DNA from: a virus | IMG/VR virus record: IMGVR_UViG_3300036790_000468 | Location: 62,001 to 126,000 of that record | Strand: one strand, 5' to 3' | Length of the DNA stretch: 64,000 bases | The notes under the pieces: model-generated | Told to the model about the DNA's origin: nothing | The model's database searches: none | The model's input: only the letters and a program-made list of their open reading frames with translations | In this document: positions 9,501-16,312 of the stretch, in pieces | How positions within the stretch are numbered: the first letter of the stretch is position 1 | Layout of the letters: every line of letters starts with the position of its first letter | Program-made: the position numbers and the translations under genes

Positions 9501-10943
9501 CTCGCGGTACGCAATCCACGCGGCCTCTGCGGCCTGCTGAGCCCCGAGTTTCGACGCCCGAATCCAGGATGATCCGTTGCCCTGCAGGATGTTAGGGATC
9601 ATCGGGTCAGGGGGTGCCTGTGCCTCCTTGCCGCTGGCGAAGTCCTCGTAGTCCTGCTGCGTCTTGGCGACATTCGCACGCCAGTCGACTGAGGACGTGC
9701 TCATAGCCTCGGAGGCTCGTGCCGCAGCAGCCTCGACGCCCTGCTCGAGCGCATCGCCAAGGCTGGCCCCGACCTCCTCAGCGACCTGCGGAGCCTGCAC
9801 CTTGACCTGCTCGACGACCTCGGCAGCCACTGAGGCGCTGGCAGATCCGGCCGACGCGGCCACACGCGACTGGATCGAAACAGCCACCGCATCCAGTTCT
9901 GAACTTCCCGCCTCCAAGGCAAGCGCGAACTGCTCGATCAGCTTGCCGCCGGCGGCGGACCCGACGGCGCTCATCGCGTTGCTCAGCGGCTCCCCGACCG
10001 CGTCCGCGGTCCGGGCTGCAGCAGCCTCAGCGCCGCGGACCGCGCCGATGCGCACCGCGTCGATCAGCGCGCCGCCACCGCTTGTCCCCTGCGCGGCGAT
10101 CGCTCCCTCGAACGGCTCCCCGATGCTCTCAGCGATACTCGCCGCCGCCGCCTCGCCGGTCCCGGTGCCTCCGGCCTGCACGCTCGCGGTCAGCATCGCC
10201 CCGGCGATACGCCCTGCGCCGCGCAGAGCGTTGTTCAGCGGCTCGGCGATGGCCTCGGAGATCCTGGCGGCCGCGCTCTCCGCCTCTGAGACCCCGCCGA
10301 CACCGATGGCGGCCGCCAGCGCGGCCCCTGCCGCTATGCCCTCCGCCGGCAGCGCGGCGAGCCCCGCGGCGATCCCGGCCGCCAGGGCGTGCCCGGCCCC
10401 GGCCCCTTCAGCACCGGCCTGATCGTGCACGGGCGCGAGCCCGCCACTGATCTGCTCGCCGACCTCGGAGCCGAGGCTGCCGAGCTCGGAGGAGAAACCC
10501 TCCTCCAACGCCGCGGCCGCCTGCGCGCCGGCGGCTTCGAGCGAGTCGGCAAGCTGGTCGGGGCGCACGAGGTCCTGCGCGAGCACGTCTCCCGCGGCGC
10601 CCGCGCCCTCCGCGATCCCCTCGGCCAGCGCCTCCCCGCCCCTAAGGCCCGCGGCCGCGAGGCCCGCGTCGAGCTCGGTGCCCACGTCCTCGGCCAGAGC
10701 GGCACCGACGCCGCCCATCTGCTCGCCCAGCGCCTGGGCGATCTCGTCGGAGTTGAGCGAGCCCAGGTCCGCGCCCGAGAGGGACGCGGAGAGCCCGGCG
10801 CCGAGGTCGAGGGAGGCGAGGATCGACTCGATCTCGGCGGCGCCGGAGCGCACCGCGGCGATGTCGCGGTCCCACATCGACAAGAAATCGTCGTCGTTGC
10901 CGTCGAGACGGGCGACGACGGGGGGAAGCTGCTCGCCGGACAC
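6570..10943 (-). CDS. Tape measure protein
   Basis: 1457 residues, extremely Ala/Gly/Glu-rich with long coiled-coil and amphipathic helical stretches. It is the longest gene of the window, placed after the tail assembly chaperone and before the minor tail genes, which is the standard tape measure position. A hydrophobic segment near residues 910-940 (HMGMLQMAAFSLIGYLP) may be the membrane-active part. It sets tail length and is ejected into the host during infection. The C-terminal about 60 residues (VHNHFHIDGSLIHESDL) form the conserved end that meets the tail tip. Confidence 0.92.
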   Translation of the reverse strand: MSGEQLPPVVARLDGNDDDFLSMWDRDIAAVRSGAAEIESILASLDLGAGLSASLSGADLGSLNSDEIAQALGEQMGGVGAALAEDVGTELDAGLAAAGLRGGEALAEGIAEGAGAAGDVLAQDLVRPDQLADSLEAAGAQAAAALEEGFSSELGSLGSEVGEQISGGLAPVHDQAGAEGAGAGHALAAGIAAGLAALPAEGIAAGAALAAAIGVGGVSEAESAAARISEAIAEPLNNALRGAGRIAGAMLTASVQAGGTGTGEAAAASIAESIGEPFEGAIAAQGTSGGGALIDAVRIGAVRGAEAAAARTADAVGEPLSNAMSAVGSAAGGKLIEQFALALEAGSSELDAVAVSIQSRVAASAGSASASVAAEVVEQVKVQAPQVAEEVGASLGDALEQGVEAAAARASEAMSTSSVDWRANVAKTQQDYEDFASGKEAQAPPDPMIPNILQGNGSSWIRASKLGAQQAAEAAWIAYREELTALVITPEQFEALTDAGIEGWTEQVRAQAEVSGAGFVSAFADAITMGMVGLDWGSLTGAQVDALSSAMRGTLTSTVASAVEAESEQVAEALAQQVEQTATAVEEMQALVASTGSPVADGLIARIVEARQAVTEQLVELAVEAGEEGAEAGGRFAQFFSEAVAGVRLVLGQDPEAAAEEGAQAGRDYANAVVDQLETELGGAQAVVAEEGAAAGNAFGRFFSGAAAAALAVFAEDPAAAAGAAAGVEFAEGMVAQLEARLAVLSDAGGEGFAQAVEQQLEVQLQLAAAQATEAYEQELTAGLAAAEAAAAEQAGSADVSYVLFQSISQGGRFLSDNLATAMTQALTGIEADTSAFTAQELAQWQLFFATLEAEGDQAAAALARSMGSLQGQDLLAMNLGTTGAPLKQAASDIEGVDAAAAHAGASVGGLGGHMGMLQMAAFSLIGYLPQVISSLSTLSGVGDHTALGVGNVEAAILGLSDTTLTGGTNLQVLEAGLVGLSNISGGHWSQGLQDIGTALAQLYQSDPELAAEQFDALTKSMQAQGMSASQIASDLGAYTTEVQNAQIQLEAERQAILDDVPGTNAFSTAVETATVQMQQQAQQALVTADAQQNYLNTVIPGTLSYSQAVYEGATSLQYQARQQAISAAAQQQYLALLVPGTDEYVQAVQSASEALSANTVTARINAEALNAGLAGQSMISQAAINASVAYTQAQQATNAYTGALNALYGQYGSTTAAEATFTTDLDGLAGTITSGKDAVDQYTAAGAKNITAFQGVSQQALTVAGDIYQQTGSTQQADAALQKMAGQLDTAAGKAHLTAGQIQQLNLELFGVKNLSDLKIDITADPGPAEQAVAQLISRINSSSGTVTIYENTSGGVTSTDLPRGQQARASGGPVQGGVTYTVGEQGIEQFTPATDGYVTAHAALGSSSGGGGPAVVHNHFHIDGSLIHESDLSDLMRTDTLQFQQRTSYSGLAYG

Positions 10944-10946
10944 GAT

Positions 10947-11366
10947 CTACCCCCCGAACGCCTGGCGCCAGGCGGCCGCCATCTCTACCCCGATCGCATC
11001 GAGGGACGCGTCGATCGCGGGCTGAACATATGGCCGTTTCGGAAGGAAGGACTTGTGGTCCTTGCCGGCCCACCCGGAGAGCTCGTGGATGCGCGCGTAC
11101 ACCGTCGAGGGCCAGATCTCCGCGCTCGCCCCGGTCTCGGTCTCGAACGCTTCGGCGTAGACCTCGTCGTGCAGCAGCCCCGTGCGGTACGCGGGCGGCT
11201 CGCCCTGCGGTGCGACCGGCGGGTAGTGCAACCGATCAAGGTTGCTCTGAATCGCCGGCTTTACGATCTCATCCCCGCACCGCTCGACCCCGGCTACCGT
11301 GGCCGCGCGCACGCGCTCGCGCAGCGCCTGCATCGCCGCGATCGTCTCGAGATACTCGACGCTCAA
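10947..11366 (-). CDS. HK97 gp10-like tail completion/neck protein
   Basis: 139 residues read from a TTG at 11366 whose bases overlap the preceding TGA stop (TTGA). A helical N-terminus (YLETIAAMQALRERVRA) precedes a beta part with YRTGLLHDEV and ARIHELSGWAG, as in HK97-gp10-like proteins that cap or connect tails. Position between chaperone and tape measure is unusual, since gp10-like genes normally sit among the connectors. The start is set by the tight overlap; an internal ATG (MQALRE) is the alternative. Confidence 0.6.
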   Translation of the reverse strand: MSVEYLETIAAMQALRERVRAATVAGVERCGDEIVKPAIQSNLDRLHYPPVAPQGEPPAYRTGLLHDEVYAEAFETETGASAEIWPSTVYARIHELSGWAGKDHKSFLPKRPYVQPAIDASLDAIGVEMAAAWRQAFGG

Positions 11367-11596
11367 CCCCCGTGCACCTCCCTCAGCGACTTCACCACGG
11401 AGTCCCAGGTCGGGCCCATGCGCCGGTACTGCTCGGTGGCCCACCACGGCTGCGCGTCGACCACGGTCGCCGGCATGTTGTAGATCTTGAGCCACCACAG
11501 GTACTCGCTGATCTCCTCCTCGGGGGTCACCGGCCCGTCGTAGTCGACGGGGATCCCGGCCAGGCGCGCGGCTAGTCGCCGGCGCCCGCAGTAGGG
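11363..11596 (-). CDS. Tail assembly chaperone frameshift extension (T part)
   Basis: This frame lies -1 to the upstream chaperone and is open only from about 11605, after two in-frame stops, to TGA at 11363. It encodes a good-quality peptide (LAARLAGIPVDYDGP... EEEISEYLWWLKIYNM... WWATEQYRRMGPTW). It has no start codon before the coding-like part; the first is a GTG at 11530. Ribosome slippage from the upstream gene between about 11605 and 11575 is therefore likely, as in lambda G-T. The run TCCCCT (CCT re-pairing as CCC at 11596-11593) is the best slip site seen. Coordinates start at that site. Confidence 0.6.
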   Translation of the reverse strand, partial: PYCGRRRLAARLAGIPVDYDGPVTPEEEISEYLWWLKIYNMPATVVDAQPWWATEQYRRMGPTWDSVVKSLREVHGG

Positions 11597-12309
11597 GAGG
11601 TCGGATCACCCTCCTGCGCTTTGATCTCCTCAGGGGTCTTCGGCAGCGCCGGCGGGAACAGCGCGCGGCGGGCCGGGGCGAGCCCGGCCTGCAGCGCCAG
11701 GTCGTCGCCCCACGGCAGCTGCTCGAGCGAGTCCTCCCCGCCGTGCGCGTTCGGCAGCGCCAGCGGGTAGGACCAGTTCGTCACGAGCAGGGAGAGCAGC
11801 CCGGTGGTCAGGTCGTGCCCGGCCGTCGTGCCGTCGCCCGGCCTGATCGCCGAGTAGACGGTGCGCTTGTCGCCGCGGTTGAGCTCGTGCCAGTCGCGCA
11901 GCGCGATCCACGCCCCGGACGGCGTGTGGACCGTGGCGGCGCCGGTACTCGCATCGGCCTGCGCGCCCTCGTCGGACGCCGAGCGGAACAGTGCCTTGCG
12001 GATCGGCTCCACCGCGGACTGCAGGACGCCGTCATCGGCCCAGGAGAGCCGGTCCAGGGCGTCGGGAGCGGCGCTGGGCAGTGGGAGGTCGAAATCCCAG
12101 TAGGTGATCAGCAGGGTGAGCAGGCCCGTGCACGTCTCGAAGGCGGAGGTGCCTCCGTCTTCGCGGCGCGGGCAGTGCTCGAGCACCGCGCGCTTGTGGC
12201 CGCGGGTGAGCGAGCCCCACTCGCCGAGGGTGACGTGGTGGCCGGATGGGAGTGTGATGGTGCGCTCCGCGGTGTCGATGGCCGCCTCGGGCCCGCTCTC
12301 CTGCGTCAA
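11572..12309 (-). CDS. Tail assembly chaperone (G part) with internal domain duplication
   Basis: 245 residues from a TTG at 12309 with AAGGA about seven bases upstream. It sits between major tail protein and tape measure, the chaperone position. Two tandem copies of one domain are visible: about residues 17-112 and 122-222. Each has a TxPSG start, an LxxWxxLxRGxKR helix, TGLLxLLxTxW, a tryptophan turn (LSWADD / LPWGDD) and a final RxALF. The stop at 11572 lies inside a -1 frame that continues coding. It should bind the tape measure during tail assembly. Confidence 0.75.
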   Translation of the reverse strand: MTQESGPEAAIDTAERTITLPSGHHVTLGEWGSLTRGHKRAVLEHCPRREDGGTSAFETCTGLLTLLITYWDFDLPLPSAAPDALDRLSWADDGVLQSAVEPIRKALFRSASDEGAQADASTGAATVHTPSGAWIALRDWHELNRGDKRTVYSAIRPGDGTTAGHDLTTGLLSLLVTNWSYPLALPNAHGGEDSLEQLPWGDDLALQAGLAPARRALFPPALPKTPEEIKAQEGDPTSPTAGAGD

Positions 12310-12322
12310 ATCAGTATCCTTA

Positions 12323-13585
12323 TCAGTAGGTGTTGGGTGCGACGTTCGTCGTGATCGTGATCTTCAGCGGCGAGGAGCCGCCCGAGCCGCCCGCGTTGGT
12401 CGTGTTGAGCACGCACTTGAACGTGGTCTCGTAGCCCACCGCGGTCTTCGAGGTCTCCGGCTCGGCCGTCTCGAACGCCGCGAGCGCGATGTCGAACTGC
12501 ACGGCCAGCAGGTTCGTGCCCGACAGGCCGTTCGAAATCACGTACTGCAGCTGCGGCTGCGTATTGTTCAACATGTAGAGCAGCGCCGTCTCGTCCGGCG
12601 CGGCGGGAACCGTGATCTTCCCTGAGGCCGACAGGCCACCGCGCTGGATGATGTACGGCACCTGCGAGTTGTTCGCCGCGTAGTACACCCCGAGCTCGCG
12701 CTTGATGTCGATCTGCGCGTCCCCGGTCCAGCCCACCAGCGTCCCGCCCGAGGCCGGTCCGCCGATGCCCACCGCCGTCTGCCACGCCGGGATCGGCTTG
12801 ATCGACGTCCCGTTCGGGGTCGGCAGGGAGCCGAGCGTCACCGACGGGAAAGCCGTGGCCTGCCCGGTCCAGTTCAGCAGCGCGTTCTCCGGCTTGATCA
12901 TGAACGACATCTGCGAGAGCGACGCGCCAGGGTACTGGCGCGCGCCGGAGGTCGCGGTCGGGCCCAGGTAGTGCGTCAGGGTGTGCGACGGCGGCTGCGC
13001 CGGCGCCCCGGCCGTGTTGAGCAGGCTGAAAGCGTACTGATACGGGCCGGTCACCGGCACCACCGCGGCGGCGGACGCCTGTGCGAAGGCCAGACCGGAG
13101 GCCGGCGCGGAGATCGGGATCGTGTACGGGCCCGAACCGGTCGGCGAACCGGTCGTCACCACCACCGCGGTGGCGCCGCTGCCGATCTGTACGAGCGTCG
13201 ATGCCGGGATGGAGGCGACCGTCGAGATGCTCGTCGCGCCGGCCGCGGCCGCGGCGGAGAGAGTGGTCGACCCGGACCCGGTCGGGACCCCGGTGACGGC
13301 GAGGTCGCCCATCAGGTTGCGCAGGAAGAACCCGAGCCCGTCGACGAACACCGGGCCGCCGAGAGACAGGTTGCTCTTCTTCGTGCCCTGGATGATGTTG
13401 AACGCGTCGACCGCCATGCTCCCGCGCCACGCCTTGTCGTCCTCGAAGACGGGGACGTCCTTAGGCTTGAACGAGTCCAAGAGCTGGGTGAAGGTCATCG
13501 CGGTCGGGTTGCCCTGGAAGCTTTCGGCCCCGGAGATGCCGACGAACTGCTTGGACGGCGCCCAGGTGATGGGAGTGCTCGTCAT
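12323..13585 (-). CDS. Major tail (tube) protein with inserted beta module
   Basis: 420 residues. The N-terminal about 105 and C-terminal about 230 residues make a tail tube fold (FKPKDVPVFEDDKAWRGSM; TGDAQIDIKRELGVYYAANN). Residues about 105-185 are an insertion rich in Ala, Ser, Thr and Val (AAAAAGATSISTVASIPAS) that resembles modules in the connector at 14460 and in other structural genes of this window. It likely decorates the tube surface. The following chaperone and tape measure genes agree with the assignment. Confidence 0.8.
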   Translation of the reverse strand: MTSTPITWAPSKQFVGISGAESFQGNPTAMTFTQLLDSFKPKDVPVFEDDKAWRGSMAVDAFNIIQGTKKSNLSLGGPVFVDGLGFFLRNLMGDLAVTGVPTGSGSTTLSAAAAAGATSISTVASIPASTLVQIGSGATAVVVTTGSPTGSGPYTIPISAPASGLAFAQASAAAVVPVTGPYQYAFSLLNTAGAPAQPPSHTLTHYLGPTATSGARQYPGASLSQMSFMIKPENALLNWTGQATAFPSVTLGSLPTPNGTSIKPIPAWQTAVGIGGPASGGTLVGWTGDAQIDIKRELGVYYAANNSQVPYIIQRGGLSASGKITVPAAPDETALLYMLNNTQPQLQYVISNGLSGTNLLAVQFDIALAAFETAEPETSKTAVGYETTFKCVLNTTNAGGSGGSSPLKITITTNVAPNTY

Positions 13586-13586
13586 C

Positions 13587-13925
13587 TCAGGCCTCCTGCA
13601 CCGCTACCAGCGGCGCCTCGTTGTCCTTGGCCTGGTTGACCGGCAGATCCGTCGGCCGCCACCGTCCGTCCGGCGCCCCGTCCGGGAACGCGAACACGGT
13701 CGCCGGGAGTGCGGGGATGGCCGGGGACGCGAATACGCCCGGAGCCGCCTTGACCTCGGGGACCGCCGGGCGCGGCGGGTAGGCGGTGAGCGGAATGTGC
13801 GGGTACTGGGTCGGATCGCCCCAGGTGTACTCGTAGCGGTCGGTCGGCTCGGGCTCGCTCGCCGGCTCGGCGGCGGGCGTCTCGGTCGGCGCGGGGGCCG
13901 GAGGCTGGGACTTGGTTGCGGCCAC
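13587..13925 (-). CDS. Hypothetical Pro/Ala/Glu-rich protein between tail terminator and tail tube genes
   Basis: 112 residues from a GTG at 13925 with AGGAGG six bases upstream; an ATG start further upstream lacks a ribosome site. The first about 35 residues are a low-complexity Pro/Ala/Glu linker. The rest contains YEYTWGDPTQYPHIPLTAYPP and ends with a short hydrophobic part. Not recognised as a known family. Gene order suggests a virion component or assembly factor. Confidence 0.6.
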   Translation of the reverse strand: MAATKSQPPAPAPTETPAAEPASEPEPTDRYEYTWGDPTQYPHIPLTAYPPRPAVPEVKAAPGVFASPAIPALPATVFAFPDGAPDGRWRPTDLPVNQAKDNEAPLVAVQEA

Positions 13926-13953
13926 GATGGGCCTCCTGCCGGTCGGCGACCGG

Positions 13954-14460
13954 TCACGCGGTGATGATCTCCGTGCTGTAGAACCCGATCTCGGCGACCG
14001 CGCCGAGGGTGCCACCGCCGAGGGTGACGGGCTCCGACCAGTGGTAGTCCAGGTTGTACGGCGCCTCGCCGGCTGAGAGGATCGCGTCCGGGCGACCGAG
14101 GGTGCGGCCGCCCGAGCGGATCTGATCTAGCGTCGCCTCGAAGATGCGGTCGAAGTCGTCCTGCGCCCGGAGCCAGTCCGCGTCTCCGGTAGGGCTCGGC
14201 GCCCAGAAATTGAGGATCAAGCTAATCGGGTGGTCGATCTGTTTCTCGCCGCTCTCGGCCCCGCCGAACGCGAGGCGCTTCTCCCGGCCGCGGGCCCGGA
14301 CGTCGAGCAGTACGTAGCCCATCGCCCGCGCGGCGTTGTTGGAGGCGGTAAATTGCGGTGTCTGGAACGCCAGCTTGGCCGGGTAAACCTTGACCAGGCC
14401 TGGGATCTCGGCGGCCGTCAGCCAGTCGGCGGCCGCGTGGCGCACGAGCTCGCGGCTCAT
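13954..14460 (-). CDS. Tail terminator-like protein
   Basis: 168 residues, alpha/beta, with an N-terminal helix (ELVRHAAADWLTAAEIPGL), a strand with GYVLLDVRARGREKRLAFGG, an LILNFWAPS strand and an acidic helix. Size, order (after connector, before tail tube) and secondary structure pattern fit tail terminator or minor tail U-like proteins, which stop tube growth. Overlaps the stop of the connector gene by one base (TAATG). Family assignment is by context more than motif. Confidence 0.55.
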   Translation of the reverse strand: MSRELVRHAAADWLTAAEIPGLVKVYPAKLAFQTPQFTASNNAARAMGYVLLDVRARGREKRLAFGGAESGEKQIDHPISLILNFWAPSPTGDADWLRAQDDFDRIFEATLDQIRSGGRTLGRPDAILSAGEAPYNLDYHWSEPVTLGGGTLGAVAEIGFYSTEIITA

Positions 14461-15359
14461 TATGCGACCCGGATGTAGTCGCCGCGCACCAGGAACTGCT
14501 CGGCGGTCGCCAGGTCGCCGCCAGCGCCCAGCGGGTCCTTCCCGACCTTGACCGGCTCGGTCGAGTTCGCGATGATCGCGGCGTTCCCGCGCATTTTGCC
14601 CAGGGCCTGCACCGCGAGGACGACGGCCTCCTCGACGTCCAGCGGCAGCCCGGTGACTGCGGCCCCGGTCAGGTGGTTGTTGGCCAGCGGGGTCGCGAGC
14701 GTCAGGGTGTTGCCGGAGACCGAGGCGACGTTGAGCTGCTCGCTCGGGGCGCCGTCGCGCAGGAACACCGGGGTGAACCCGGGCAGCACCCCGATCGCCG
14801 AACCCACCGTGACGCTGGTCGCGCCGGCGGCCGCGGGAGCGGCGAGGGTGGTGACCGGGTAGCCGTTGCCGTAGCTGTACCTGATGAACAGCGGATAGCC
14901 GGGGGGCCCGAAGCCGCCGCCGAACTGCAGCGGACCCTGGCTCGACATAACCGGCACGCCTCCGGCCATCACCACGATGCGGGTCGGCTCGACGCTGCAG
15001 CCGGCCAGCGACGCCATCTCAGCCATGGTGGCCGGCGCTGTGCCTGACCAGAAATCGGTCAGCTCGATCACCGGGTGGTACCGCGGCCGGAAAATGATCT
15101 GCCCGTACTGATTCATTGCGGCCTGGCGCTGCTCGGTGTCGATCGTCGCGGCCAGCACCTGCATGCAGATCGAGTCCACCCACGTCGAGGCGCGCCCGAT
15201 CAGCTGGGTGAGCTGGTCCTCGCACTCCTGCGGCGTGCCTCCCGCCACGAGCGCGTCCCAAGGCGTGGGGGTGGGCGCCAGCTTGAACTGCTGGTTCGTC
15301 AGGTACGGGACATGCCGGGTCTGGGTCGTGAGCGTCGTGATGGCGGTCGGGGTCGTCAT
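14460..15359 (-). CDS. Head-tail connector/adaptor protein with inserted beta module
   Basis: 299 residues from ATG at 15359. The helical parts (about 35-75, QECEDQLTQLIGRASTWVDS, and about 235-299, VEEAVVLAVQALGKMRGNAA) match head completion adaptor proteins of the gp6/gp15 type. Between them, residues about 165-230 carry a beta module (AAGATSVTVGSAIGVLPGF; NVASVSGNTLTLATPL) of the kind found in many phage structural proteins. It joins portal to tail. Confidence 0.65.
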   Translation of the reverse strand: MTTPTAITTLTTQTRHVPYLTNQQFKLAPTPTPWDALVAGGTPQECEDQLTQLIGRASTWVDSICMQVLAATIDTEQRQAAMNQYGQIIFRPRYHPVIELTDFWSGTAPATMAEMASLAGCSVEPTRIVVMAGGVPVMSSQGPLQFGGGFGPPGYPLFIRYSYGNGYPVTTLAAPAAAGATSVTVGSAIGVLPGFTPVFLRDGAPSEQLNVASVSGNTLTLATPLANNHLTGAAVTGLPLDVEEAVVLAVQALGKMRGNAAIIANSTEPVKVGKDPLGAGGDLATAEQFLVRGDYIRVA

Positions 15360-15724
15360 CAGCTCACCACGATCGTCCCGGCGGGACGGATCACTGTCTC
15401 GGTCGCCGTGGCGATCGAGAGCCACACGTAGTAGGCCCCGGCCGTCAGCGCCGTCACGCCGCCGGTGCCGATCAGGCACTGTGCGACGTAGGAGCCGATG
15501 TCCGTGGTGTCCCAGGACGCCGCGACCCAGTCCCCAGTGGCCGGCGCGTTGATCCCGGCCTCGAACGCCATCCGCACCGTATAAGAGGTCGGATTGACCG
15601 GCTGTCCGCCGGACGCGGCGAAAACCGGCACCTGCAGGTACTCGGTGGACGCGCTCGAAAGCCTCTCCTGCACCACGCCTCCCACCTGCCACTTCGCGCG
15701 CGGCTGCCCGACGTCGATGAGCAT
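15359..15724 (-). CDS. Hypothetical virion protein (beta-rich)
   Basis: 121 residues, mostly predicted strands (EYLQVPVFAASGGQPVNP; TSYTVRMAFEAG; GAYYVWLSIATATETV), with no charged catalytic motif. The pattern resembles small immunoglobulin-like head or tail accessory domains. It overlaps the connector gene by one base and is co-transcribed with it. Probable decoration or connector accessory protein. Confidence 0.55.
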   Translation of the reverse strand: MLIDVGQPRAKWQVGGVVQERLSSASTEYLQVPVFAASGGQPVNPTSYTVRMAFEAGINAPATGDWVAASWDTTDIGSYVAQCLIGTGGVTALTAGAYYVWLSIATATETVIRPAGTIVVS

Positions 15725-15727
15725 CGG

Positions 15728-15991
15728 CTACTCGGTCGCGGCCGGGATGAAGGCCTCCGGCCAGTCCGGGCCGAGGACCACGGGGGCGCCGGCCGTGACG
15801 GGCCCTCCGACGGCGAGCGGCGCGGCGTACCAGGTGCCGTGCTCGCACCCGGCGCTCGCCGCGCCTTCGGGGAGTCCGCCCGGGAAACAGCCGTGGCAGT
15901 ACTCCGGCTCGGCCACGGCTGCGGCCGTAGGCGCTGGGGCCGGGGCCGGGGCCGGGGCCGGGTCAGTGCTCTTGTGTGGACGCGGCGGCAT
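15728..15991 (-). CDS. Small Pro/Ala-rich protein with Cys/His cluster
   Basis: 87 residues from ATG at 15991 behind GGGAGGG; a longer upstream reading lacks a ribosome site. After an (Ala-Pro) stretch encoded by tandem GGGGCC hexamers (about 15935-15960) it has YCHGCFPGG and a later GCEHGTWY, a possible zinc site. The first 29 bases overlap the end of the next upstream gene. Function unknown; it lies among the head genes. Confidence 0.6.
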   Translation of the reverse strand: MPPRPHKSTDPAPAPAPAPAPTAAAVAEPEYCHGCFPGGLPEGAASAGCEHGTWYAAPLAVGGPVTAGAPVVLGPDWPEAFIPAATE

Positions 15992-16250
15992 CGTTGCCCT
16001 CCCTGACGCACTCGCTCCCGCACCGGGAGCAGGACTTGAAGAAGGACCCGAAGCCGCAGGACGTGCAGCGGTAGCCGTTCTGGCGCCGGAACGCGCCGCG
16101 GAATGCCTGCCAGGAAGCCGGCAGGTTCGCCGACTTCGAATGGACCTTCGCGTCGGCCTCCGGCATCTCGAAGAACCCGTCGCGCGCGGCGTACTCGCGG
16201 CCGTTGATGACGGTGGCGACCTGGCGGCGGTCCTCGGCGGGCACGCGCAT
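15963..16250 (-). CDS. Small zinc-ribbon protein
   Basis: 95 residues from ATG at 16250 with AAGGAG correctly spaced; a longer reading upstream crosses the terminator at 16270. The C-terminus has CTSCGFGSFFKSCSRCGSEC, a CxxC-x8-CxxC knuckle. The N-terminal half is a compact alpha/beta segment (VATVINGREYAARDGFFEMP), similar to small head-gene-linked proteins in actinophages. Located just after the capsid terminator, so probably made at lower level. Confidence 0.65.
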   Translation of the reverse strand: MRVPAEDRRQVATVINGREYAARDGFFEMPEADAKVHSKSANLPASWQAFRGAFRRQNGYRCTSCGFGSFFKSCSRCGSECVREGNDAAASTQEH

Positions 16251-16269
16251 GCTGCTCCTTCGGGTACGG

Positions 16270-16303
16270 CGAAGGGCCGCACCTGTCGGGGTGCGGCCCT
16301 TCG
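16270..16303 (-). terminator. Strong hairpin terminator after major capsid gene
   Basis: A perfect 14 bp stem (CGAAGGGCCGCACC with its complement) and a six-base loop lie ten bases beyond the capsid stop. There is no long U run. It may let capsid mRNA accumulate above the downstream connector genes. Confidence 0.8.
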
Positions 16304-16312
16304 CGGTGTCGG

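Noticed and set aside
4914-9572. Very long plus-strand open frame (about 1550 codons) opposite the minor tail and tape measure genes
   Set aside because: Arg/Gly/Leu-rich composition typical of the antisense of GC-rich genes; no motif, no ribosome site, and fully opposite two well-supported structural genes.
15935-15960. Tandem GGGGCC hexamers as a possible regulatory or CRISPR-like repeat
   Set aside because: They lie inside a gene and simply encode an Ala-Pro linker; there are no spacers.
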